This document shows positions 1 to 9,625 of a stretch of DNA of 64,000 nucleotides, piece by piece (within the stretch, counting starts at the first letter, position 1; every line of letters begins with the position of its first letter). Made by a program: the position numbers and the translations under genes. The notes beneath the pieces are model-generated. The model did no database searches and had not been told where the DNA came from. It was given only the letters and a program-made list of their open reading frames with translations. This stretch comes from CAVZXS01 sp963779325 (GTDB taxonomy: Bacteria; Bacteroidota; Bacteroidia; Chitinophagales; Chitinophagaceae): contig CAVZXS010000011.1 of NCBI GenBank assembly GCA_963779325.1, positions 741,351 to 805,350 on the forward strand, read 5' to 3'.

Positions 1-715
1 GTTCGCAAGTAAGGCGCCCGAGGCTGAGCCTCCATCTTCAGTTTCAATAAGACAAATCGCTTTTCGCTCAGTTGCCCACGCATTTCCTTGAGTACATAAT
101 ACGTTTACATTACACGAGTTTGATGTATTAAATCTTCCAAACTCCAAAGAATCCAATGAATTGGTATTTATTTTTTTAGGCAACCCTAAAAGTACTTTTG
201 AAATATGCAAGTCGTTTTGAAGTCGTTCATTTTTTGGTGTACGTAGTTCAAGAATAACTGAACTATTGGGAAAACTATTTGAACTCCAAAATCGATCATT
301 CCCAATATTTTCGCTAGCAGTTATTGGGCCTGTAACAATTGTTCCTTCAAGATTGTAAATGTATAACTCTGCGTTTTTTGAAAGCGATAGCCTGTCGAAC
401 GTTACAGCTATCGAGGTTGCATTTATACCAACAACTTTATGCCGATATATAATATCGTTGTCAATTACTTCGCCAGATGCTTTTACTAAAAAAGAGACAT
501 CAATAAGTTTTGGTTCAGCAAATTTATTAATGCCTTTTCTCGTTGATTTAGTAATGTCATTTTCTGTTAGCGCCGGGACTATTGTTTCGGATTTTTTTTG
601 TCTTACCCATCAAGCCCTTGCTTGTTACGGTTGGATTTATATAGGATTTAATAGTTACCTGAGAAGATGATTTTACACAAATAAATAATCCTATTAAAAA
701 TAGACTCTTTTTCAT
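1..715 (-). CDS. Secreted trypsin-fold serine protease (lysyl-endopeptidase-like), 3'-truncated by window edge, frameshifted
   Basis: Reading leftward from an ATG at 715, the first ~19 residues form a Sec signal peptide (MKKSLFLIGLFICVKSSSQ). That frame stops after 52 codons. From the run of eight A's (T's at 592-599) another frame stays open to base 1, and one A fewer would join the two. The far part reads CNVNVLCTQGNAWATERKAI followed by GGSASGALLAN. This matches the first strands of the mature domain of lysyl endopeptidases and related secreted Bacteroidota proteases (C-x-V-x-V-x-C, then the strand before the catalytic His). The catalytic triad lies outside the window, so activity cannot be judged. 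The start overlaps the stop of the upstream barrel gene (ATGA, 712-715), which suggests translational coupling. The homopolymer position makes a sequencing error the likeliest cause of the shift. Confidence 0.7.
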
Positions 716-1470
716 GGCTTATAGTTTTTAGGTTTAAAATTAGTTGAGTATTTGAATGACAAGCCTATTGCATCAATGGTTCTTGTATATGGTTTTGAGT
801 TGTTTTCAAATAAGAAAGGGTCCTCTCTTTTATATCTATTTAATAGCCTGACATAGGGTTCTATTTGTATTAGCGAATTCGGGGAAACCTGCCTTGAAAT
901 ACGACAAAAAAGATGAATTGAATTGCCGTAATATCCAAACCTTGAGTACTTGTTATTAGCATCCGGAAAAGGCTTTTGACCGTTATAAACTTGTAGAAAC
1001 GAAAAATTTATTATATTTTCTATACCTATATTGAAATTGTATCTACTTTTTTTAAGTAACTGATAACTTATACCAATTGGCAATCGAAGTAAATGAAATG
1101 TATAATCACTCGTAGTTGTACCAACGGGCAAGCTATCTCTGCCAATATTTAAAAGTTGGTGGTCATATGCTCTTTTAAAATTGAATTTATTTCTAAAATA
1201 TCCGATACCGGCATAGACGCTCCAGTTATTATGAATTCGTTTTTCACTTAATAAATCTATTCCCAAGTTCATTTGAGTTGCCGACTGTTCTTTAAATTCA
1301 TTAGGGAATTGGGTGTCTTTAAAATCAGCCTTCTGAAAATCAGACTGTAATGAAACCCTGACAGAAAATACAGGATTGTTGATTTGAGCAAATAATATTC
1401 TATTTGGTGTTAATAAACATATTGCTGAAAGAAATAAAGCCTTTATAATATTTTTTTTACTTCTTTTCAT
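712..1470 (-). CDS. Outer-membrane beta-barrel protein, unknown function
   Basis: A 252-residue protein with an N-terminal signal peptide (basic MKRSKKN, hydrophobic core, likely cleavage after the AQ near residue 29). The rest is rich in alternating polar and hydrophobic strands with many Tyr, Phe and Asn and no long helix, as in the 'outer membrane beta-barrel' families of Bacteroidota. Phrases such as YAGIGYFRNKF and IGISYQLLKKSRYNFNIGIE look like adjacent barrel strands. No catalytic motif is visible. Its stop codon overlaps the start of the secreted protease, so the two are probably co-translated and the barrel might serve the same envelope process; that link is inference. Confidence 0.6.
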   Translation of the reverse strand: MKRSKKNIIKALFLSAICLLTPNRILFAQINNPVFSVRVSLQSDFQKADFKDTQFPNEFKEQSATQMNLGIDLLSEKRIHNNWSVYAGIGYFRNKFNFKRAYDHQLLNIGRDSLPVGTTTSDYTFHLLRLPIGISYQLLKKSRYNFNIGIENIINFSFLQVYNGQKPFPDANNKYSRFGYYGNSIHLFCRISRQVSPNSLIQIEPYVRLLNRYKREDPFLFENNSKPYTRTIDAIGLSFKYSTNFKPKNYKP

Positions 1471-2083
1471 TTTTGTGATTTTAATTTAGAAGAGATTAGT
1501 TAATAATAGGCATACGTTATTTTTGTCATTTTAATTATACCCCTACTGCATTAATGATTACCCGTAATACCGTAACCCGCGATTTTCTTCGGGAATATCA
1601 AACAGTATTATGTACAACTTTCAGCTTGTACATCCAACTGATTAAACAAGGGTAGGGTTTGGTTCCTAGTAGGATAGGCGTCCGTGGCTATCGCATAGGC
1701 AGAGGCAATTGTGCGAAGTTTGTACGTAATCAGTTTGACTTTGTTGGCACTACTTTTATTACCCTGCTATACCTTGTTAGTATTTATATTTCAGCAAACA
1801 AAAAGGAAGTATTTTTAAGATAATTAAAAATAAAAAAATCAGGCTTTTGAGTTGGGGGGGTAATTTTTTCATAAATAATTTTTTGGTGTGTGGTTAAGTG
1901 AAAAAATTGTCAACTTGAAGTTAGACTTAAATATAAATATGAGGCAAGAAAAACATTGGCTGTATCGACGCTCCGTGTCAAGACGTATGTTACTGCTTTT
2001 CTGGCATAAACTTCGAAATTGATAAAGTGCTGTTCGAATATTTCTAATGCTTTCAAACTTTTTCTACATCCTACATACACCAA
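1471..2083. other. 613-bp stretch without a recognisable gene
   Basis: Most frames are broken. The segment 1545-1790 is more GC-balanced than its flanks and contains CTACTGCATTAATG near 1547-1560, partly like the palindrome end at 20998-21062. On the minus strand about 60 codons stay open from near 2110 to a stop at 1910-1912 but without a plausible start or a family I recognise. A G-run (GGGGGG) lies near 1855. I see no RNA gene. Confidence 0.5.
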
Positions 2084-2115
2084 CAAAAATGCGCCACCGA
2101 AACCGATGACGCATT
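2084..2115 (-). terminator. Intrinsic terminator of the M16 peptidase gene
   Basis: On the minus strand AATGCGTCATCG (2115-2104) pairs with CGGTGGCGCATT (2099-2088), a 12-bp stem with two G-U pairs and a short loop, followed by TTTTTG. It lies 29 bp past the stop of the M16 gene. The G-U pairs make it functional only in the minus direction. Confidence 0.75.
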
Positions 2116-2143
2116 TTATTATTTTTAAAAACTATTTTATTTT

Positions 2144-4997
2144 CTAAAATCCTTTCTTCTCTACTTTTTTACCGTCTGTATCCAGCTCCACAATTTCATA
2201 ACCCAACTTTTGCAGTCCCGGTAATATTTTGGCCTTATCACCTACCAGCAGCATATTCAACTTAGCGGGGTTGGTATATTTAGCGGCCAGCATATCAACA
2301 TCTTTTTTAGTAATGGCGGCTAAAATTTTATTCTGTTGCGCTACATAGTTGGCCGGCAAATTATAATCTACAATACGGCCTATAAAAGAAGCCTTCTGAA
2401 AAGGCGTTTCATAACGCAACGCATCTCTTTGTCCGATGGCGCTCTTCATAAACTTAAGTTCATCATCGGTAATACCTCTTTCGGCATAAGCTTTCATTTC
2501 TTTTACTACTTCTACCAAGGCACTGTCGGTAGCATCGGCTTTTATACCGGCGCTGAATTCAAAATCGCCGGTTTCTTTACCGCCCGTAAAACCGCTCCTG
2601 GCGCCGTAAGTCCAACCTTTGTCTTCACGCAGGTTCAAATTTAACCGGCTGTTGAAAGCGCCGCCCAATGCATAGTTCATCAAACCCGCTTTGTAGTATT
2701 CGCCTGTTGCATCATACTTCAGCCCGGTAGCATACCCTACCCTGAACTCCGTTTGCGCCGCTTTAGGTATATCCACCAAAAATATTTTTGATTTATCCAC
2801 CTTTGGTACAGCCACTATTTTCGGCACACCAATATTTTTATTGGGGAGTTTATTTAAGAAAGCAAGTTTTGGCAATATTTCCGCCTGTGTTATATCGCCT
2901 ACTACTACTACTTTGGCTCCCTTACTTGTAAGGTAATTATTGTAATAAGCCTGTACATCTTCCAGCTTCATATTCTTAATGGTATGCTCCGTACCGTTTT
3001 CGCTCATACCAAGTATATGATCCTTACCAAAATTTACTTTTGCAATTACTTCGCTTGCTACCGCGGCGGCCTGCCCTTTCTGCTGCTTCAATCCTTCCAG
3101 CGCCTGCTTTTGATTACGTTTAAATGCATCGGCGGTAAACAACGGGTTGAACATTCTTTCTTCCAAAAGTTTAAGCGTGGCATCTAAATTCTTTTTTAAA
3201 GAAGAAACGGTAAATGTAATATCATCAGTACCGCTTCCTATGTTTACGTTGCTTCCCAGTTTTTGTAACTCTACAGCCATTTGCTCGGCCGAATAATTTT
3301 TAGTGTCTTCATTCATCATAGCGGCAAACATATCAGCCAATCCTATTTTAGCCGTATCCTTAGCTTGCAACAAATGACCGCCCGGAATTGAAACAGATAC
3401 CGTTACGGTAGGTATCTCATTATTCTGCGTACCGATCATTTTAATACCATTGGGAAAATTCTTAGTCCAGAATTGCGGTACGGTAATAACAGGATTCGCT
3501 CCGTTGCCCGGTATTTTGCTCCTGTTAAAATTATCAGTTGCTTTCACATACTTCAAACCGCTGTAACCGTAATTCGGTGGTGTATATTTCGAACTGTCAG
3601 CTTTATAATTATCGGCGGCGGCCAATGCTTTCTCCTGCCCTTTGGGCAATACACTTGCTACTACACAATGTTTTCCTTTTATATACGTATTGTATGCATT
3701 CATTACATCCGCTTTTGTTACAGATGTATACATTTTTAATAACTCTGAAATTTTATTGGGGTTGCCGGTAAACGTTTGAAACGAAGCCAACTGCGATACT
3801 TTACCCGATACACTTTGCAAACCATTAATGTATTGCGCTTCAATACCGCCCTTAAACTTGGTAATATCTTCATCGGTAACACCGCGTTTTTCAAATGAAT
3901 CCAAACTTGCACGAATCATTTTTTCCATATCGGCTAAATTTTTGCCGGGAAAAGGCAACGCTATAAAACTAAATTCGCCCGCCAGTTCTGACAATGAACT
4001 TTGCGCTGATGCCTGTACAGATTGCTGTGTTTTAACCATGTTTTGATAAAGCAAAGAATTTTTCCCCTGTCCCAATACCTGTGCAAGGCATTGCAAAGCT
4101 GCCATATCCTTATGATAATTAGGTACAGTGGGGAAAGTTAAATACACCAACGGAAGTTTTGCATAATTATCTACATAAGAAACATAACGATCACTTTCTA
4201 ATATAGCAGGCGGTACTACTACCGGGCTTACTTCGGGGCCGCGGGGAATAGAGCCAAAATATTTTTCAACCAACTTCACCGCATCTGCAGGTTTTACATC
4301 GCCGCCAATGGTAAGTGTGGCATTATTGGGACCGTACCAGCGTAAGAAAAAGTTTTTTAAATCATTTACATCTACCGCGATTCAGGTCTTCTATATAACC
4401 GATGGTAAGCCAAGAGTAAGGATGACCGTAAGGATACAATGCTTTTGATGCCGTTTCCTGCAACAAACCGTAAGGACGGTTATCATAATTTTGTCCTCTT
4501 TCATTTTTTACCGTAGATCGTTGTATTTCAAATTTTTTCTGTGTTACGGCATCCAACAGAAAGCCCATACGATCTGCTTCCAGCCAAAGCATTTTTTCCA
4601 ATTGGTTATTGGGTACCGTTTCAAAATAATTGGTACGGTCGCGGTTGGTAGTGCCGTTTAAGGTACCGCCGGCTTCCGTTACTATTTTAAAATGCTGCTC
4701 ATCAGCCACGTTATCACTTCCCTGGAACATCATATGCTCAAAGAAATGCGCAAAACCTGATTTGCCTATTTCCTCACGGGCACTGCCTACGTGATAGGTT
4801 ACATCCACATGCACCACGGGGTCGCTGTGGTCTTCGTGTATTACTAAAGTAAGTCCGTTAGGCAATACATACTTTTCGTACGGTATTACAATTTCGCTTC
4901 CTTTGCGGGTTACTTTTTCCAACATTTTTGTTTGCGCCGAAACAAGGCCTGCAAAACAAAAGATTGCGGGAGCAATCAATAGCAATTTCTTTTTCAT
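2144..4997 (-). CDS. M16 family zinc metallopeptidase (two-repeat, secreted), one internal frameshift
   Basis: The joined product is about 950 residues. Residues 1-22 are a signal peptide (MKKKLLLIAPAIFCFAGLVSAQ). The zinc site is the inverted motif HFFEH at 84-88, with the third ligand Glu near 166 in VKNERGQ, as in pitrilysin-type peptidases. The C-terminal half carries the second M16 module (VVVGDITQAEI, RLNLNLREDKGWTYGARSG). The reading frame breaks at about 4379: the sequence ...YIEDLNRGRCK-stop becomes ...YIEDLNAVDVNDLKNFFLRW if one base of CCGCGA is removed, and the restored frame continues without gap into the 711-residue downstream part. Such proteins degrade peptides in the periplasm. 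The precise one-base repair points to a sequencing error or a very recent mutation rather than an old pseudogene. Confidence 0.85.
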
Positions 4998-5155
4998 GTC
5001 TGATTTTTGGTTTGTAAAAGAGATACAAATTAAAGCAATCCGGGGTTTCTGCCATCACCATTTATCATTTTTTAAAATAAAAGGCATGCGAATAACCTGA
5101 CGGAGCTCAATCAAAATTTAGTTCAGAAAATGAAACAAGAAAGTCGGGATATAGT

Positions 5156-5704
5156 TTATGCGTAAGTCAGTGAGCATTCTTCGTAGACCGCCGCTTCTGT
5201 ACCGTTGCGGGTTTTTAGTTGCTCCATAAGCCCGGCCACCTGCTCTTCTTTTGCATAGTATTCCAATACATAAGCGTAGGTACAACTTTCAAAGTAAGCC
5301 TGGTAAATATTGAGGTATTTATATAATTTCAATTCGCTGTAAAAAGCAATATCATTTTCGTTGTGGCTTACAAAGGCCATCACTTTTACATATCCCGGTT
5401 GTTGATTGGACTTAGCGCCTATTTGTAAAGGAGTATAACCGCCCGTTTGCACTACTTTCACCGCATATTCGGGAAAACTTTCAAAACCTTTTTTATCCAT
5501 AAAGGCGAACTGGAAAATTTCCTGCGGCCATTGGTGTTGAGAGATATATTTAAAACGGGCTTTTGCCGCCATCTGCTGCTGCAAAATTATCTCCACGTTT
5601 TTTTTCATAAAGGGCTTGGTGAATTGTTCCCATTTGGCGGCAAACGGGGCCAATTCAAGATTAGTAATAAAGCAAACAAACTGAACAATAGTATCTTTTT
5701 TCAT
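5156..5704 (-). CDS. Conserved hypothetical protein, 182 aa
   Basis: I do not recognise a family. The protein has no signal peptide or membrane segment, is rich in aromatic residues and Gln, and appears to be a compact soluble alpha/beta protein (FQFAFMDKKGFESFPEYAVK, then VMAFVSHNENDIAFYSELKL). The ATG at 5704 follows an A-rich stretch typical of Bacteroidota starts. It stands alone between the M16 gene and a divergent small gene. Codon use resembles its neighbours. Confidence 0.6.
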   Translation of the reverse strand: MKKDTIVQFVCFITNLELAPFAAKWEQFTKPFMKKNVEIILQQQMAAKARFKYISQHQWPQEIFQFAFMDKKGFESFPEYAVKVVQTGGYTPLQIGAKSNQQPGYVKVMAFVSHNENDIAFYSELKLYKYLNIYQAYFESCTYAYVLEYYAKEEQVAGLMEQLKTRNGTEAAVYEECSLTYA

Positions 5705-5948
5705 GCTGTTTTTTAAAATTGAAACAATAGTTATTTAAGAAGGGTCACAAGCAGTAAGTAACGGGGAATTGGCAAAGATCGTCTTTATTATTGAGGATCG
5801 CGGGATTAATTCCGGCAACCATAAACCCTGCGCCCGCAGCGGGTTATATTTTAATTGGTTTTTGTTAATTTAAAAGCAGACCTTCGGCCGATTACAATCA
5901 TTTATTTTAAATTGGGTATCTTCGGGCAGAATACCTCAAAAAAGAATC

Positions 5949-6302
5949 ATGTACTTACATACCTGGAACAAATATTTACCTGTAATCAGGATATTATTAA
6001 AAAAAGCTGCTGCCGGTGAGCAGCAAATGAATCTGAACAGAATTGATTTTGATAACGGAAATCGCAATAAAAAACTCTCCTGCCATTTTTCTATCGAACT
6101 GGAAAAGGGTCGGCTTAGCCCTACCAATAAGTCTGTAGCTGCAAGAGATTTGCTGGAAGCCTTAATGCAGGATGAAATTTCAAAAAGCATTCTCAGGCAA
6201 AGTCACTATACTATTACACTCACTTCAGGCTTTTTGCTGAGTATAAAAAATGTTGTACCCGAAGGAGAAGAGCAGAAAGCCGAAGACAATGATGCAGGAT
6301 AA
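5949..6302 (+). CDS. Small conserved hypothetical protein, 117 aa
   Basis: It begins MYLHTWNKYLPVIRILLKKA and ends in an acidic tail (EGEEQKAEDNDAG). There is no signal peptide, membrane helix or known motif. The middle looks like an alpha/beta domain (CHFSIELEKGRL, HYTITLTSGFLLSI). A TATCTTCG box at 5917-5924 lies at a suitable distance for the Bacteroidota -7 element (TAnnTTTG type). A strong terminator follows at 6348-6380, so it is a single-gene unit. Function unknown. Confidence 0.6.
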   Translation: MYLHTWNKYLPVIRILLKKAAAGEQQMNLNRIDFDNGNRNKKLSCHFSIELEKGRLSPTNKSVAARDLLEALMQDEISKSILRQSHYTITLTSGFLLSIKNVVPEGEEQKAEDNDAG

Positions 6303-6347
6303 TCAGCGTCTTCTCAAATAGCTTTACTGATTTTATTGAATTACAGA

Positions 6348-6380
6348 ACGGCCCCTTTTTCCCGAGGGGCCGCTTTTTTT
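6348..6380 (+). terminator. Intrinsic terminator after the 117-aa gene
   Basis: CGGCCCCT (6349-6356) and AGGGGCCG (6365-6372) form a perfect 8-bp GC-rich stem with an 8-nt loop, followed by C and seven T's on the plus strand. Confidence 0.9.
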
Positions 6381-6557
6381 ATTAATAACGTTTTATGCAG
6401 GCTTAAATAAATTATACTTCCCGGAAATTATTTATCAAAAAAAGCCTTACCTTTTCGATACTTACTGCGTCATAATATTAAACCTCCCCTGAAAGTTCGA
6501 TTCGTGTTACCTTATCTCAATTGGTATAATTAGTATTTCATCATAAACCAACAAATT

Positions 6558-7376
6558 ATGAATTCAAAAGCAATGCTTACCCTGGCCGCATTCGTCGGCT
6601 GGTGTCTGCTCTGTTCGTGGTGGTACCACAGTGTACATTGCAATTGTGTCGCCGTACCCGGTGTTCCTGCCGCTAATACCGCGACATCCTCGTTTAGTTA
6701 CCCGCCTTATTATTTCAAGGGTGCCAATGCAAAAACAATTAATACATCTGAAAAATTCGCACTGTTTGGCGATTCAATAAAAAATAATTTTACCGATAAG
6801 GACAGGTTGACCGTTACCGGCTATTGGCATGCGGGAGAAGATACAGCAGGTATCGGCGATCTCGGAATGTACAGGGCCAATCAACTTAAAAATGCATTGA
6901 CAGCTTATGTGTCCGCCGATAAAATAGACGCCGTATCACGTTTTGTTGATCAATCAATGAGTGATTCAATTTTTACAGGTGCTGATATCAGCAAATCCAT
7001 ACAGCCGGTTATAAGCAAAGACAGTACTACTTCATTGGTAATGGACGGCAAGCTGATTGTTTATTTCCCTAGCAACTCTACCAAAAATACATTTGACAGT
7101 CAAACGGAAAAAAATATTAATGACATAGTAGCGCTTGCAGCAGGCGGTAAAACAATAAGCATCAGCGGACATACAGATAATCAGGGAGATGATGCAAAGA
7201 ATATGACGCTCAGCTTGAACCGTGCGAATAAACTGCGTGATCTTTTAATAGCGAAAGGAGTAAAAGCCGCGCAAATAAAGACTGTTGCAAAAGGCGAAAC
7301 GGAGCCCATTGCTACCAATGATACGCCGGAAGGCAGAGCACTCAATCGCCGCGCCGAAGTAATAACCGAACAGTAA
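6558..7376 (+). CDS. OmpA-family protein with N-terminal membrane anchor
   Basis: A 272-residue protein. Residues 5-23 are hydrophobic and Trp-rich (LAAFVGWCLLCSWW) and end in a Cys-rich HCNC, either a signal anchor or an unusual signal peptide. The C-terminal third (about 175-272) is a classic peptidoglycan-binding OmpA domain, with GHTDNQGD, LSLNRANKLRDLL and a final ALNRRAEV. The middle (about 65-125, LTVTGYWHAGEDT...YRANQLKNALTAYV) resembles a degenerate first OmpA-like repeat. It should sit in the periplasm, binding the cell wall. The coiled-coil/HhH gene begins 32 bp downstream on the same strand, so the two likely form an operon. Confidence 0.82.
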   Translation: MNSKAMLTLAAFVGWCLLCSWWYHSVHCNCVAVPGVPAANTATSSFSYPPYYFKGANAKTINTSEKFALFGDSIKNNFTDKDRLTVTGYWHAGEDTAGIGDLGMYRANQLKNALTAYVSADKIDAVSRFVDQSMSDSIFTGADISKSIQPVISKDSTTSLVMDGKLIVYFPSNSTKNTFDSQTEKNINDIVALAAGGKTISISGHTDNQGDDAKNMTLSLNRANKLRDLLIAKGVKAAQIKTVAKGETEPIATNDTPEGRALNRRAEVITEQ

Positions 7377-7408
7377 AAAACAATTTATAAACTATTAAAA
7401 AAATTATC

Positions 7409-9445
7409 ATGGAATTATTAGGAATTTTCTCCGATTGCAACGGAAATTTTATCTGGCAGTTATTACCCATGTTGTTGGGCGCCGGTATATTAGGTTATCT
7501 CCTCAAAAATTTTTTGGGTGATAAAAGTAAATCGTACCTGGCTTCTATAAGCGATTGGGAAAGAAAATACAGTTTATTGCAAAACGAACACAAGATTTTC
7601 AGCGCCAATCTTACCAATAACCTGTCTACGCAGCAAAAGCTGGCAGGCAATTTAAAAGAAAAACTGAATTCACTTGAAGATAATATGAGTCTTTTGTCGG
7701 AAGAAAAGAACAAACTCTCTTTGGGGTTAACGGAAAAAGTAACGCAGATAAAAGATTATACCGGTCGCATCGGTACATTGGAAGAAACCATTCGTTCGCT
7801 GCAGGATGAGAAAGCAAAAAACGAAGCGGATTGGAATGCAAAATTAAAAGCAGCCAATGAAGCCGTAGCTAAAGCATCCGCTTGGGAAGGAAAAGTAACA
7901 GAACTGGAAGAAGAATTGAAAAAAGCAAAAGCTTCCGCAGGTGATATAGAGCGTAAAAAAGTAGAAGCCGAGTTGAGATTAAAATCGACAAGTGAGGTAG
8001 CGGGCAAAGTGCCGCCTTTGGAAAATCAAGTAAAAGATCTAACCGCTAAAATAGAAGCGGCGCAAAAAGAAGCAGCCGACAAAGCCGGTGCCGCCAATGA
8101 ATTGAGCACTAAGTATGGCAGTGTAAATACACAGCTTGGATCGTTAAATACGGAAATCACCCAATTAAGAAATGCTGCAGGTGATAAGGATAAAACAATT
8201 GCTGATTTGCAATCGAAACTGAACGCAGCACAAAAAGAAGCAACCGACAAAGCAAATGCCGCCGATGAATTGAACACTAAGTTTGGCAGTGTAAATACAC
8301 AGCTTGGGTCATTAAATACAGAAATTGCCCAATTAAAGAATGCAGCAGGTGATAAGGATAAAACAATTGCTGATTTGCAATCGAAACTGAACGCAGCGCA
8401 AAAAGAAGGAGCTGATAAAGCAAATGCCGCCGATGAATTGAACACTAAGTTCGGCAGTGTAAATACACAGCTTGAATCTTTGAATACAGAAATCACCCAA
8501 TTAAAGAACGCTGCGGGTGATAAGGATAAAACAATTGCTGATTTGCAATCGAAACTGAACGCGGCACAAAAAGAAGCAGCCGACAAAGCCGGTGCCGCCA
8601 ATGAATTGAACACTAAATTCGGCAGCGTAAATACACAGCTTGGATCTTTGAATACAGAAATCGCCCAATTAAGAAATGCGGCGGGTGATAAGGATAAAAC
8701 AATTACTGACTTGCAATCGAAACTGAACGCAGCGCAAAAAGAAGCAGCCGACAAAGCAAATGCGGCCAATGAATTGAACAGCAAGTACGGCAGCGTAAAT
8801 ACACAGCTTGGATCATTAAATGCACAAATTACCCAATTAAGAACTGCTGCGGGTGATAAGGATAAAACAATCACTGACTTGCAATCGAAACTGCATACTG
8901 CGGAACAATTAAAAACAAAATTTGCCGAAACTGAAGCTGAGATAAAGTCACTTCATGAAAAAAACAGGACGCTTCAAAATGATTTGAGCAGCAGATCTGA
9001 CGACAGTGAAGAGTGGAAACGCAAATGGGAATCATTAAATACAAGTCATACCTCCGTAAATGCAGAAGTGCTGAAACTTTCGGAGGTTAATAAGACTTTG
9101 CAAAAAGATTTGGCAGACTCCCGGTCAAAATATGAAGAAGCAAATAAAAAAGCGAACTCGGTAGTGATGGCTACAGCTGCGCCAAAAAGAAAAAAAGATG
9201 ATCTGAAAAAAATAGAAGGTATCGGACCCAAGATTGAAGGCTTATTAAATAAAGACGGTATTATTTATTTTGAACAGTTGGAAAAAACACCTGTAGAAAG
9301 AATACAAAAAATATTAGATAAAGCAGGTCCGCGTTATCGTATACATAAACCGGCAACATGGCCGCAGCAATCCGGTTTATGCGCAAAAGGCGAATGGGAA
9401 AAATTAAAAAAATTACAGGATCAACTTACCGCCGGACGTAAATAA
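7409..9445 (+). CDS. Membrane-anchored coiled-coil protein with C-terminal helix-hairpin-helix domain
   Basis: A 678-residue protein. Residues 14-33 form one transmembrane helix (FIWQLLPMLLGAGILGYLLK) followed by basic residues, so the bulk should lie in the cytoplasm by the positive-inside rule. Residues ~45-590 are almost continuous coiled coil (Lys, Glu, Ala, Leu heptads). Within this, about 217-495 is five near-identical 56-residue repeats (GDKDKTIADLQSKLNAAQKE...). From ~596 a helix-hairpin-helix segment, LKKIEGIGPKIEGLLN, continues into a conserved C-terminal domain (PRYRIHKPATWPQQSGLCAK). HhH domains often bind DNA or protein without sequence specificity. A membrane-to-nucleoid or membrane-to-complex tether is an inference. 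It follows the OmpA gene and ends at a clear terminator. Confidence 0.8.
   Translation: MELLGIFSDCNGNFIWQLLPMLLGAGILGYLLKNFLGDKSKSYLASISDWERKYSLLQNEHKIFSANLTNNLSTQQKLAGNLKEKLNSLEDNMSLLSEEKNKLSLGLTEKVTQIKDYTGRIGTLEETIRSLQDEKAKNEADWNAKLKAANEAVAKASAWEGKVTELEEELKKAKASAGDIERKKVEAELRLKSTSEVAGKVPPLENQVKDLTAKIEAAQKEAADKAGAANELSTKYGSVNTQLGSLNTEITQLRNAAGDKDKTIADLQSKLNAAQKEATDKANAADELNTKFGSVNTQLGSLNTEIAQLKNAAGDKDKTIADLQSKLNAAQKEGADKANAADELNTKFGSVNTQLESLNTEITQLKNAAGDKDKTIADLQSKLNAAQKEAADKAGAANELNTKFGSVNTQLGSLNTEIAQLRNAAGDKDKTITDLQSKLNAAQKEAADKANAANELNSKYGSVNTQLGSLNAQITQLRTAAGDKDKTITDLQSKLHTAEQLKTKFAETEAEIKSLHEKNRTLQNDLSSRSDDSEEWKRKWESLNTSHTSVNAEVLKLSEVNKTLQKDLADSRSKYEEANKKANSVVMATAAPKRKKDDLKKIEGIGPKIEGLLNKDGIIYFEQLEKTPVERIQKILDKAGPRYRIHKPATWPQQSGLCAKGEWEKLKKLQDQLTAGRK
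8060..8892 (+). repeat. Five in-frame tandem repeats of 168 bp (56 codons)
   Basis: The phrase GTGATAAGGATAAAACAAT recurs at 8181, 8349, 8517, 8685 and 8853, exactly 168 bp apart each time. 168 bp is 56 codons, or eight heptads, so every copy keeps the coiled-coil register. Copies differ by scattered, mostly synonymous changes. Copy number is expected to vary between strains by recombination. Confidence 0.95.
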
Positions 9446-9481
9446 ATTTTAGACAAGCAATTAATCACATGCCGGACGTTA

Positions 9482-9506
9482 CCCGCCTGAAAAGGCGGGT
9501 TTTTTG
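9482..9506 (+). terminator. Intrinsic terminator of the OmpA/coiled-coil operon
   Basis: CCCGCCT (9482-9488), loop GAAA and AGGCGGG (9493-9499) form a perfect 7-bp stem with a tetraloop, followed by seven T's. Confidence 0.92.
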
Positions 9507-9625
9507 TTTTACTACTTTAGGTTGCCGGGAAAGTCTTAGTGGCCGATAAGACGGCAAATTCCTTTTTCCGCTTGCAGGCTTTTCTTCAAACTATACTTTG
9601 CAGCAAGTTTCAAATAAATCATTGC

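Noticed and set aside
1545..1790. Integron cassette or remnant gene
   Set aside because: Only a short resemblance to the 20998-21062 palindrome; no paired core boxes and no protein similarity that I can recognise.
2336..4046. Plus-strand frames across the M16 gene
   Set aside because: Shadow frames opposite a conserved peptidase.
8026..8874. Long open frame (282 codons) on the minus strand with Ser/Phe/Ala repeats
   Set aside because: It is antisense to the 168-bp coiled-coil repeats and repeats with them; its composition is that of a shadow frame and it has no start context or family.
8060..8892. CRISPR-like array
   Set aside because: The 168-bp units are contiguous, coding and lack spacers; no cas genes are present.
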